A stretch of DNA of 64,000 nucleotides from Calditerrivibrio nitroreducens DSM 19672 (GTDB taxonomy: Bacteria; Chrysiogenota; Deferribacteres; Deferribacterales; Calditerrivibrionaceae), in assembly GCF_000183405.1 (NCBI RefSeq), contig NC_014758.1:1839001-1903000 (forward strand), written 5' to 3'. Position numbers and translations under genes: made by a program. The stretch's first letter is position 1; each line of letters opens with the position of its first letter. Of the stretch, positions 54,242-62,109 are shown one piece after another. The notes beneath the pieces are model-generated. The model was not told where the DNA came from and did no database searches. It saw only the letters and a program-made list of their open reading frames with translations.

Positions 54242-55130
54242 TGACTATCCCCTCTCTCAAGCCAAAATCACTCACAATTAATCGATCTTTTGAAAAACTA
54301 TTCAGCAGAAATCTAAGCATCAAAGATCCCGGAACGATAAGATCCTCCCTACCAGACTCAAGTCCTTTTATCATTTTTCTTTCTTCAATATCTTTTGAAG
54401 ATATAAAAGATATCAATTCATTCAATCTCTTTTCAGTAATTACATAGCCGTTGACTTTTCTATAATCATAATTTTCCATCTGCATATCGATGGCGGCAAG
54501 TGTAGTAGGGGTGCCTGCTGTTGCAACAATGTTTTTTATTTCTATAGAAAAATCAAAATCAGTAAAGCAATCCGCAATATACAGATTTACCCTTTCCAGT
54601 AGTTCTTCTGTACATGGCATTGAAAAATCAAAGATGTCCGAAAGCTTCACAACACCAATTTTAAAACTTTTTGCGAAATTAAGATCGATCCCACTTAAGT
54701 AAATAAGCTCTGTGGATCCTCCCCCTATATCAACAATAAGAGATGGTTCATCACCCAAATTCAAACCTGACATAACCCCTAGAGCGGTTAATCTCCCCTC
54801 CGTTTCACCATCGATAATCTCTATCTCTATACCCTGCCCTTTGAGTAATTCGGTAAAAATATAGCCATTTTCCGCTTCCCTGACGGCACTTGTGGCACAG
54901 CATTTGACCTTGAAAGGGTTATACGACAATGCTTCACGATAGAATTTGACAACCACATCAAACGTTCTTTTTATGGCATCTTCCCGCAAAAAACCTGTTT
55001 TGATGAAACCTTCTCCAAGCCTTGTAACCGATCTATTTTGATGAAGAATATCCGAAATTTTACCATCAATGACATCAGCAACTATCATCCTGACGGTGTT
55101 TGTACCGATATCAATCCCAGCAGCTATCAT
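54225..55130 (-). CDS. Ppx/GppA-family phosphatase
   Basis: Exopolyphosphatase or guanosine pentaphosphatase, ASKHA fold, 301 residues, i.e. the short form with only the two actin-like subdomains and no C-terminal HD-like domain. Motifs: AAGIDIGTNTVRMIVADV, CATSAVREAENG, VDIGGGSTELIYL and ATAGTPTTLAA. It probably tunes polyphosphate or pppGpp levels. Lies between the GntR pair and DUF445, all on the minus strand. Confidence 0.92.
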   Translation of the reverse strand: MIAAGIDIGTNTVRMIVADVIDGKISDILHQNRSVTRLGEGFIKTGFLREDAIKRTFDVVVKFYREALSYNPFKVKCCATSAVREAENGYIFTELLKGQGIEIEIIDGETEGRLTALGVMSGLNLGDEPSLIVDIGGGSTELIYLSGIDLNFAKSFKIGVVKLSDIFDFSMPCTEELLERVNLYIADCFTDFDFSIEIKNIVATAGTPTTLAAIDMQMENYDYRKVNGYVITEKRLNELISFISSKDIEERKMIKGLESGREDLIVPGSLMLRFLLNSFSKDRLIVSDFGLREGIVIAAAL

Positions 55131-55131
55131 T

Positions 55132-55800
55132 TTAATTGGAAGTCTTATAGTTCATTCTGGATATGATAAACTGCCATCCATTTTTCACATGCAAATCCAC
55201 AAGCTGTTCGACTCTATCCGCATCTCTTTTTACAAAAGCATCCACAATATTTGCATGCTCTTCCAATACCTTTTTTATCCTTCCCGCCTCTGTAAATGAG
55301 TATGCAGTGACCCTTTTAAACTGTTTATTCAAACTCTCGATAAATTTTATCAGTCTTGAATTGTTGCTTTTCTCAATGAAGATGTTGTGAAATTCTGCGT
55401 TGAGTTTTATTAGATTTACTACATTTTTTGTTTCGGAATATTTAGCCATCTTTTCATTGATATCCATCATCTTTTTTATGTCTGCCTCTGAAATATTTTC
55501 CACCGCAAGCCTTGCCGCCAGAGATTCCAGTTTTGTCTTGATGACAAATATTTCATCCACATCTTTAGCAGTTATATCTGAGACCACCGCCCCCCTGCGA
55601 GGGAAAATGTCTATAAAACCCTCATTTTCCAGCAACCTCAACGCTTCCCTTATGGGTGTCCTGCTGATACCCAGCATTGCCGAAAGCTTGGGCTCCGTAA
55701 GTCTTTCACCCGGCTTTAAATTCCCTTTCATAATATAATCCCTGAGTGTTTCAGCTATCTTTTCAGATAAAGGGGTGTTGTCTATATTTATATCCTTCAT
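55132..55800 (-). CDS. GntR-family regulator with FCD domain (downstream copy)
   Basis: 222-residue repressor-type protein: N-terminal winged HTH (LRDYIMKGNLKPGERLTEPKLSAML; ISRTPIREALRLLENEGF) and C-terminal FCD ligand domain with the metal-site pattern NAEFHNIFIEKSNN and DAFVKRDADRVEQLVDLHV. Shares nearly the same arrangement, with many identical residues, with the gene just upstream and overlaps it by four bases (ATGA), so the two are tandem duplicates. Ligand unknown; FCD regulators often sense carboxylic acids. Confidence 0.92.
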   Translation of the reverse strand: MKDINIDNTPLSEKIAETLRDYIMKGNLKPGERLTEPKLSAMLGISRTPIREALRLLENEGFIDIFPRRGAVVSDITAKDVDEIFVIKTKLESLAARLAVENISEADIKKMMDINEKMAKYSETKNVVNLIKLNAEFHNIFIEKSNNSRLIKFIESLNKQFKRVTAYSFTEAGRIKKVLEEHANIVDAFVKRDADRVEQLVDLHVKNGWQFIISRMNYKTSN

Positions 55801-56480
55801 TGTTTAGCTCCTTGAATTTTGGCCCTCAAATATTGCCATCCGCTTTCGATATGATTCCTAACAGCTTTTTCCACTTTTTCCGGATCCCTATCCTTAAAAG
55901 CTTCTATAATCCTCTTGTGCTCCAGATATGCTTCCCTTACCCTATCCACCTTTGAAACGAGAAAACTTCTAAACCTCTGAAAGTTTTTATTGAGACCTTC
56001 CAGAATCTCAATCAACTTATCATTCTGGGAATACTTAATAAAAAGGTTATGGAAAGAGATATTATACCTTAAATACTCCTCCACGATGTTTTCACTCCCA
56101 TTAAACAGAGAAATAAATTTTTCATTCATATTAACAAGCCGATCTATCTCTTTGTCAGAGATAAAATTAACAGCCTGTCTTGCGGCAAGCCCCTCCAGAT
56201 TAGCTTTGATTGCATAAAGATTGTCGATATCCCTTATGGTCAATTCCTTCACCACAGCCCCTTTTCGGGGAACAATCTCAATGAAACCTTCACTCTCCAA
56301 CTGCCTCAAAGCTTCCCTAATTGGTGTTCTGCTGATACCATAAATCTCAGCAAGCTTTGGTTCAATAAGCCTTTCACCATCGCTAAAAACACCTTTAACA
56401 ATATCAGCCCTAATTCTATCAGCAATCCTCTCTCTAAGAGGTTTGCTATCCAACAATATATTACTACTCACAGCTTTCAC
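55797..56480 (-). CDS. GntR-family regulator with FCD domain (upstream copy)
   Basis: About 227 residues, same build as its neighbour: HTH in KLAEIYGISRTPIREALRQLESEGF and FCD in NISFHNLFIKYSQND with EAFKDRDPEKVEKAVRNHIESG. Start is uncertain: GTG 56480 or GTG 56471; the AGGTGA beginning at 56482 favours 56471. It is the first gene behind a promoter whose -10 box lies in a perfect inverted repeat, implying autoregulation. Confidence 0.9.
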   Translation of the reverse strand: MKAVSSNILLDSKPLRERIADRIRADIVKGVFSDGERLIEPKLAEIYGISRTPIREALRQLESEGFIEIVPRKGAVVKELTIRDIDNLYAIKANLEGLAARQAVNFISDKEIDRLVNMNEKFISLFNGSENIVEEYLRYNISFHNLFIKYSQNDKLIEILEGLNKNFQRFRSFLVSKVDRVREAYLEHKRIIEAFKDRDPEKVEKAVRNHIESGWQYLRAKIQGAKQ

Positions 56481-56493
56481 CTAATAAAATAGT

Positions 56494-56528
56494 ATTTTGT
56501 ATACAGTATACTTTATTATATACAAAAT
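56494..56528. promoter_or_regulatory. GntR operator: perfect ten-base inverted repeat plus two GTATAC sites
   Basis: ATTTTGTATA (56494-56503) and TATACAAAAT (56519-56528), ten-base perfect arms 15 bases apart, with palindromes GTATAC at 56499-56504 and 56506-56511. The TTGTATACAA-like form matches known FCD-GntR operators. The region covers the -10 box and start point of the GntR promoter. Confidence 0.6.
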
Positions 56529-56542
56529 AATCTTATAGTCAA
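56515..56542 (-). promoter_or_regulatory. Promoter of the tandem gntR operon
   Basis: Minus-strand TTGACT (56537-56542), 16-base spacer, TATAAT (56515-56520), a consensus -10. The expected start is near 56508, between the GTATAC sites, so operator binding should block initiation. It probably also drives ppx/gppA, DUF445 and the following genes. Confidence 0.6.
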
Positions 56543-56582
56543 TGATTTTGTCAAATAGAAATGATAACGAAATTAAAAGATT

Positions 56583-57404
56583 TTAATAAAGTGTTAATCC
56601 GTCGTAGGCACAGATGGTATTTTCAAATTCCATTTTGGAAAGCTCTAACATCTCATCAATCATCGAATCGGTATAGTCTGGGTTATGGTGAAAAAGGATT
56701 ATATTTTTCACATCTGCTTTTCTGGCAATTCGTATGGCATCCTTGTATGTGGAATGCCCCCAGCCTATTTTTGGTGTACCATCAAACATGCCATTGTAGT
56801 CGTCAGGTAGATAGGTGGTATCGTACAACATATAATCAGCATTACGGGCAAACTCAGCCAATTTATCATCAAATATTTCTGAATGTTCATAATCGGTGGC
56901 ATATATTGCAGTATATCCATTTCTACCAATCTTGTATATCAGAGCACCATCCGGATGGTTCCCTTGCATAGAGGATACCTCAAGATCGCCAAAATTATAG
57001 GATCTTCCATAATCTATAAAATTAACATTTATGTTTGCCTTGAGATTCTGGTAAGAAACCGGGAAAAAAGGTGGTCTAAACAGCTCCTTTAAGAAATCTG
57101 TGGGGGAATTGAAAATATCCTTATCTTCCACAAATATATTTACATTCGCCTTAGAATTATACATAGACCTTAAAATAGGCAAACCTATTATGTGATCCCA
57201 ATGAAGATGACTAAAAAAGATATTATAGTTCTGTATTGATGCATACTCTGGGCTGTTTAAGGCTGTAATGCCGGTGCCACAATCCAGAATGACGCATGAG
57301 AATTTATCTACCGGAACATAGATGGAAGATGTATTACCCCCATACTTTGTGAAGTGTTCGCCGGAAACCGGAATCGTACCTCTACACCCTAATATCTTCA
57401 GCAT
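56583..57404 (-). CDS. MBL-fold metallo-hydrolase
   Basis: 273-residue metallo-beta-lactamase-fold hydrolase. The start MLKILGCRGTIPVSGEHFTKYGGNTS and the metal motif FFSHLHWDHIIGLP (HxHxDH), later MQGNHPDGALIY, AIYATDYEH and ILFHHNPDYTD. Resembles the PhnP/cyclic phosphodiesterase-type branch with a GGNTSS start. A role in cyclic nucleotide breakdown would fit the nearby cyclase but is inference. Start ATG 57404 shares one base with the stop of the HATPase gene. Confidence 0.85.
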   Translation of the reverse strand: MLKILGCRGTIPVSGEHFTKYGGNTSSIYVPVDKFSCVILDCGTGITALNSPEYASIQNYNIFFSHLHWDHIIGLPILRSMYNSKANVNIFVEDKDIFNSPTDFLKELFRPPFFPVSYQNLKANINVNFIDYGRSYNFGDLEVSSMQGNHPDGALIYKIGRNGYTAIYATDYEHSEIFDDKLAEFARNADYMLYDTTYLPDDYNGMFDGTPKIGWGHSTYKDAIRIARKADVKNIILFHHNPDYTDSMIDEMLELSKMEFENTICAYDGLTLY

Positions 57405-58216
57405 CAACTCACCTTTTTGATAAGCTCAACAACATTCCCTTTTTTATTGTAATTTATTTCATCAAAATACATAGAAGCTATCAAAATACCACGTCCGTGT
57501 AGTTTATAAAGATCTTCTTCAGAATGCTTTTTCTTTATTTTTGAAGTATCAAACCCTTTTCCTTTGTCTTTGATTGTTATTTTGAGAAGCTTCTGTGAAA
57601 CTGTCACAAAAACATTCACTTTTCTATTTTTCAATTTACTAATCTTAAGTTTCTCTTTTAATAAGTCATAGTATCTATCATTTTCAGTTGCCTCAAACTT
57701 CTCTTCACCGGTGATCTCAAGATTTCCATGCTCTATAGCATTTGTGATCATCTCTGCCAAACCGATTCTTATTTTCTGGAGATCCGATATTTTAAAAAAA
57801 TATATGAAATCTTTTGTTAGATTATAAACAATCTTATCAATAGAAAAGATATCATTACCTATTTCATAATGATACGTCATCTTTTTCAATGTACAATTAC
57901 TACTTATGTTTTCAATTACTCCACCATTCATGGCTGAATCGATAAAGCTTTTTATATGGATCAATCTGGCATTCTGATCCAACACATAATGAGGTGTATT
58001 ATAATTATCAGGATGCCCCACAAAAGCAATATGCACCTTGACCGTCTGAAATAAATCAGAAAATTCAGCATCCGCAATTATAAAGCCATAATTGATATCA
58101 GATGGATCTATATGCTCTCTGGACAGATTAAAGCTATTAAACCCTTCCTCCTGACAGAAAGCTTCAATCTCAGCAATTAATCCAACATTATCTGTCTTAA
58201 AATATATCGACTTCAT
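57404..58216 (-). CDS. HATPase-domain protein with atypical N-terminal (receiver-like) domain
   Basis: 270-residue protein. Residues 1-115 have an alternating beta/alpha pattern (SIYFKTDNVGLIAEI; GFIIADAEF; VHIAFVGH; RLIHIKSFIDSAM) reminiscent of a receiver fold but without a clear acid pair. Residues 150-270 form a GHKL ATPase of the SpoIIAB/RsbW kind: N box GLAEMITNAIEHGN, G1 KDKGKGFD and G2 LHGRGILIASMYFDEI. This suggests an anti-sigma-type or partner-switching kinase. Start lacks a Shine-Dalgarno; a long hairpin ends 11 bases upstream. Confidence 0.78.
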   Translation of the reverse strand: MKSIYFKTDNVGLIAEIEAFCQEEGFNSFNLSREHIDPSDINYGFIIADAEFSDLFQTVKVHIAFVGHPDNYNTPHYVLDQNARLIHIKSFIDSAMNGGVIENISSNCTLKKMTYHYEIGNDIFSIDKIVYNLTKDFIYFFKISDLQKIRIGLAEMITNAIEHGNLEITGEEKFEATENDRYYDLLKEKLKISKLKNRKVNVFVTVSQKLLKITIKDKGKGFDTSKIKKKHSEEDLYKLHGRGILIASMYFDEINYNKKGNVVELIKKVS

Positions 58217-58227
58217 ATCACAAGTAT

Positions 58228-58283
58228 ACCAGATTATTTTAAAAAAATAAATAAATTTTTAAAATTATCTGGTAATGCCAGAT
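58228..58283 (-). promoter_or_regulatory. Three-segment hairpin region upstream of the HATPase gene
   Basis: In the minus-strand RNA three segments occur in order: ATCTGG (58278-58283), then an arm starting ACCAGAT (58256-58273), then an 18-base arm ending ATCTGGT (58228-58245). The last two match over 17 of 18 positions with a ten-base loop; the first two could instead form a short six-base hairpin. The structures are mutually exclusive. The antiporter gene ends 36 bases upstream and the HATPase ATG begins 11 bases downstream. It may be the antiporter terminator, an attenuator, or both. Confidence 0.6.
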
Positions 58284-58319
58284 TTTTAAGCTAAATCCAT
58301 TAAAATTTTCCATGCAAAA

Positions 58320-59996
58320 TCATTTGGTCTGCAATTCATTTCTCACAAAAGATATAAATTGATGTAAGTTTTTTACACCAATTATCGTATTTGGCTCAAA
58401 ATATTTAAATGTTTTAGCAATATCTGCGAGGATCTCAAGCTGAATCTGTGGGTTATCATAGGGTGTGAGTATCAAAAAGATAAGATGGGCTAATGTACCA
58501 TCTCTACTACCAAAGTCTATTCCAATATCCGAAATCCCCACTGCAATAATCGGTTTCACAAGCCCTGGAACCCTTCCGTGGGGGATGGCTATACCATTCC
58601 CTATCCCAGTTGGCATCAGTCTCTCCCTATCAATTACGATACTTTTTATATCCTCAAAATCCAGCTTGTATACATCAGAAATAACATTACACAGCTGTTC
58701 TATAGCCTTTTCATCCGTATCAGCATTTAAATCTTTAATAAAAAGCTTGTCTGTCAAGTAATCGTAAAATCTATAATTGTACCTTGTGGCGAAAATTATC
58801 CTTAACATAGTAGGAGATATTAAAATCACCAACACCACAGCTAAAACGTAAGAGACAAAAATCTTTTCGTTAACAAATTGCAGGGATAAAAGTAGAGATA
58901 TAAATATGATATCAGTAGCCCCCCTAATGGATAAACCATAGCCAAAGCCAAATGCCTCCCGTGTACTTTTATTAAAATACTTATAAGGGGAAAAACCAGA
59001 GATAACCGATATCATCACTCCAAGCACCACAAATAAAATCGCGAGCTTAAAATCGATCTGATCACTAAAGTTTAAATACAAACCCAATGATCCGAAGTAT
59101 ATCGGGGAAAAGAATGAATTTACGATACTTTCTATTCTGTAATGTATCTTATCCCTGAAATGTTCTGAATCGCTTATGATAAGCCCTGATAGAAATGATC
59201 CGATTATAGCATGAGTCCCCAAAAATTCTGCAATCGTAGAGAATAGAAAACATAAAGAGAACACAAATGCTAGAATTCCTTCAGGCCAGCTAAACTGTGA
59301 TTGGATATAGGGCAAAATTTTATCTACAATCTTTCTGATTACGGTAAGAACAGTTATTAAAAAAAGGATCACCAGAAAAATATTTAGAAAAATGAAAAAA
59401 ATATTTGCATCATTGGATTTTTTGTAAAAGATCAATACAACCGAAAAACCTATCCATACAATCATATCAATAAAAACAGCAGTACCCACTAGAGACATCC
59501 CCACGTCTGTCCTGTAAAGATTTAGATCAGATAGAATCTTCACGAGAACTGGCAAAGCTGTTATGGCCAACATAAAACCCAGGGATATAATAAAAAATGA
59601 TTGATCAATCTTATTGTAATTTATGTCAACCAGATAGTAAAACACAAAAAACGAAACTAACATCGACACAACAATCTTTAAAGGAGCAGAAAATAGTATC
59701 ACCTTCTGCTTGAGAATCGAACCCAGATCCGACTCCATCCCCGCCACAAGGAGAAGCATAACCACTCCAACCCCATTGAAAAGGTGCAAAAATTCTCTAA
59801 ATAAATCCTGATTAAACGTTTTTTGATAAAATTCCGGAAAAACCATTCCCAACACTGTAGGCCCAAGGATGATTCCAGCAATAATCTCCCCCACAAGGGA
59901 GCTTTTAAAAACCCTGCGGGTAATCTCACCTAAAAACTTTGAAGATAAAAGTACCAGAAACAGAGATAGAAAGAAGTAATCGTAGTTATGTTCCAT
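58320..59996 (-). CDS. CPA2-type cation:proton antiporter fused to a PTS EIIA-like domain
   Basis: 558-residue membrane protein. Residues 1-400 are the transporter domain with about 12 helices (KFLGEITRRVFKSSLVGEIIAGIILGPTVLG divided over helix 1-2; the AGMESDLG motif; GTHAIIGSFLSGL). Residues 410-558 form an EIIA-Fru/Ntr-like domain with the phospho-acceptor His in NGIAIPHGRVPGL. This fusion suggests phosphotransfer or nitrogen/PTS control of ion exchange. ATG 59996 is chosen behind GGTGAAG; a GTG lies four codons earlier. Confidence 0.9.
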   Translation of the reverse strand: MEHNYDYFFLSLFLVLLSSKFLGEITRRVFKSSLVGEIIAGIILGPTVLGMVFPEFYQKTFNQDLFREFLHLFNGVGVVMLLLVAGMESDLGSILKQKVILFSAPLKIVVSMLVSFFVFYYLVDINYNKIDQSFFIISLGFMLAITALPVLVKILSDLNLYRTDVGMSLVGTAVFIDMIVWIGFSVVLIFYKKSNDANIFFIFLNIFLVILFLITVLTVIRKIVDKILPYIQSQFSWPEGILAFVFSLCFLFSTIAEFLGTHAIIGSFLSGLIISDSEHFRDKIHYRIESIVNSFFSPIYFGSLGLYLNFSDQIDFKLAILFVVLGVMISVISGFSPYKYFNKSTREAFGFGYGLSIRGATDIIFISLLLSLQFVNEKIFVSYVLAVVLVILISPTMLRIIFATRYNYRFYDYLTDKLFIKDLNADTDEKAIEQLCNVISDVYKLDFEDIKSIVIDRERLMPTGIGNGIAIPHGRVPGLVKPIIAVGISDIGIDFGSRDGTLAHLIFLILTPYDNPQIQLEILADIAKTFKYFEPNTIIGVKNLHQFISFVRNELQTK

Positions 59997-60014
59997 CAAC
60001 TTCACCAATAAAAT

Positions 60015-62093
60015 CTATTTATCTTTAGCCACATATACACCATTCCATTTTGTTCTATCTATACCACTTTTTACAAGTTCTTCACATCTTTTCATATACA
60101 CCTCAGAGGCCCCATCTTCATATTCCCTAAAGATCCTTTCGAATTTATTCTTTGCCTCTGAAAACTCACCTTTTAGATAATCGCTAAAGGCATCTGAAAA
60201 AAGATCTGCTATCTTCCTATTAGTCTCGGTATCTTCCATTAATTCATAAATAGCTATCGGCTCCGTCTTACCTTTCACCACCACAAGATCTACCTTCCTG
60301 AAAATAAACGGCTCTGTCGTTTTTGATTTAGTTGATTCACTTACTATTATATGTGTTTTGTAGTACTTGTTCAGCCCTTCCAACCTTGATGCGAGATTGA
60401 CAGAATCACCTATTGCGGTATAGTCAAACCTGATATCTGACCCTATATTCCCCACAGTTGCCTCACCGGTATTTACCCCAATACCTATCTTCACAGGAGG
60501 CAACCCCTCAGACTGAAATTTTGCACTTAATTCTTCAACCTTTCTATACATCTCAAGAGCCGCACGGCAAGCTCTATCAGGGTGCTTTTCAATATCCACC
60601 GGGGCGTTAAAAATCGCCATAATAGCATCACCAATATACTTATCCAGCATACCACCATTTTCTATGATAATTCTCGTAAGTGGAGTATTGAGCTGATTAA
60701 GCATGTACACCACCTGCTCCGATTTCAATTTTTCAGAAAGTGTTGTAAACCCCCTAATGTCCGTAAATAAAACTGTTATTTCTCTATTTTCTCCCCCAAG
60801 CTTAAGCTTTTCGGGATCTTTGAGCATAATATCCACTACTTCAGGTGAAACGTATGTAGCAAAAGCTTTTTTAATCATCAACGACTTTTGATCAGTTATA
60901 AAAAATAGTAGCAACTCGGAGATAATACTGGTAAAGAGTATAGAAAATATATGATACGATTCATTGAGCCATATATACTGTTTAATAAACATAAAGTTAA
61001 CAAAAACTAAATCTATAATGATCATAAGTAGATAGATCATCAACCGGATGGATATCTTTCTAAAAAAAGTAACCCCAAATACCAAAATAGGCAGAATGAT
61101 GATAAAAATCACATCTACCAAAGGCTTATCTGTCAAATAATCAGATTTGAGCATATTCGATACAAGGGTGTAGTGGAGGGATACCCCAGGGGTAACTGGA
61201 TCTATAGGTGTGGGTCTAAGGTCATATACTCCCACCTCAGTTATACCGATTATGACGATCTTATCTTTAAAATACTCCTCCTTGATCTCACCATTTAAAA
61301 CTTTATGGGCTGAAACATACTCCACATTATCATAGTAATTTAACCTGATATAGTTTCTATTTGATACCTTTATATCCCCCAATTTAAATTCTTTGAATCC
61401 ATTCCCATTCAATGTCACTTCTATATCTTTGTTGAGGTAAAACCTCAGTATTTGGAATCCCATAGATGGGAACAGGCTACCTTTGTAAATATAACCCAGT
61501 GGGTAATTTCTGTACAACCCATCCAGATCAGGCTCTATTGAGAAAAAGGCACTTGCAAGGCCTGCGTCAGTAATTTCAGGAATATTAGCCTCTATAAACT
61601 GAAATTCTCTGACTTTTGTGGAATTAGATTCCATTTTTACTCTAAATATTGAAAACTCTGAAATCTTTTCTAAAGTGGCTTCATCTATATCCTGAGTGGC
61701 GTTATCCCTGAAAAAAAAACCTAATACAACATTTCCATTATTGGAAATGGTCTCGGTTAGTACCCTGTCACTTTCTGGATTTGACGCTTCTGAAAATACG
61801 ATATCAAGCCCCACCACAGAAGCCCTGCTTAGTTTACCTATCAATCCAGCGATCACTTTTCTGTCCCAAGGCCATCTTCCAAGCTTATTAATGCTCTCCT
61901 CATCCACATCCACGACAACTACCCTTTTATCGGGTTCATGCTTAATGCTTAAAGCAGTTCTTATTTTGAATTTTGAATCGTTTATGTTATTTGATATCTT
62001 TTCCACCAGAGGAATTTTGTATTTAAATACAAACGTTAAAACGATAATCACTCCAAAAGCCACAAGCATTCGATAGATAAGAAACTTTTTCAT
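60015..62093 (-). CDS. CHASE2-domain adenylate cyclase (class III)
   Basis: 692-residue sensor enzyme. First transmembrane helix (residues 5-24), periplasmic CHASE2 domain (about 25-320, with DVDEESINKLGRWPWDR), three more helices near 330-395, then a class III cyclase domain with metal-binding Asp residues in VLFTDIRGFTTLSEKL and YIGDAIMAIFN, a Lys in MLDKYIG and an Asp in DYTAIGDSVNLASR that select adenine, so adenylate cyclase. A C-terminal helical tail of about 60 residues follows (TPR-like, LKGEFSEAKNKFERIF). GGAGGG precedes the ATG; larC ends 16 bases upstream. Confidence 0.93.
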   Translation of the reverse strand: MKKFLIYRMLVAFGVIIVLTFVFKYKIPLVEKISNNINDSKFKIRTALSIKHEPDKRVVVVDVDEESINKLGRWPWDRKVIAGLIGKLSRASVVGLDIVFSEASNPESDRVLTETISNNGNVVLGFFFRDNATQDIDEATLEKISEFSIFRVKMESNSTKVREFQFIEANIPEITDAGLASAFFSIEPDLDGLYRNYPLGYIYKGSLFPSMGFQILRFYLNKDIEVTLNGNGFKEFKLGDIKVSNRNYIRLNYYDNVEYVSAHKVLNGEIKEEYFKDKIVIIGITEVGVYDLRPTPIDPVTPGVSLHYTLVSNMLKSDYLTDKPLVDVIFIIILPILVFGVTFFRKISIRLMIYLLMIIIDLVFVNFMFIKQYIWLNESYHIFSILFTSIISELLLFFITDQKSLMIKKAFATYVSPEVVDIMLKDPEKLKLGGENREITVLFTDIRGFTTLSEKLKSEQVVYMLNQLNTPLTRIIIENGGMLDKYIGDAIMAIFNAPVDIEKHPDRACRAALEMYRKVEELSAKFQSEGLPPVKIGIGVNTGEATVGNIGSDIRFDYTAIGDSVNLASRLEGLNKYYKTHIIVSESTKSKTTEPFIFRKVDLVVVKGKTEPIAIYELMEDTETNRKIADLFSDAFSDYLKGEFSEAKNKFERIFREYEDGASEVYMKRCEELVKSGIDRTKWNGVYVAKDK

Positions 62094-62109
62094 AAACCCT
62101 CCAAAAGTG

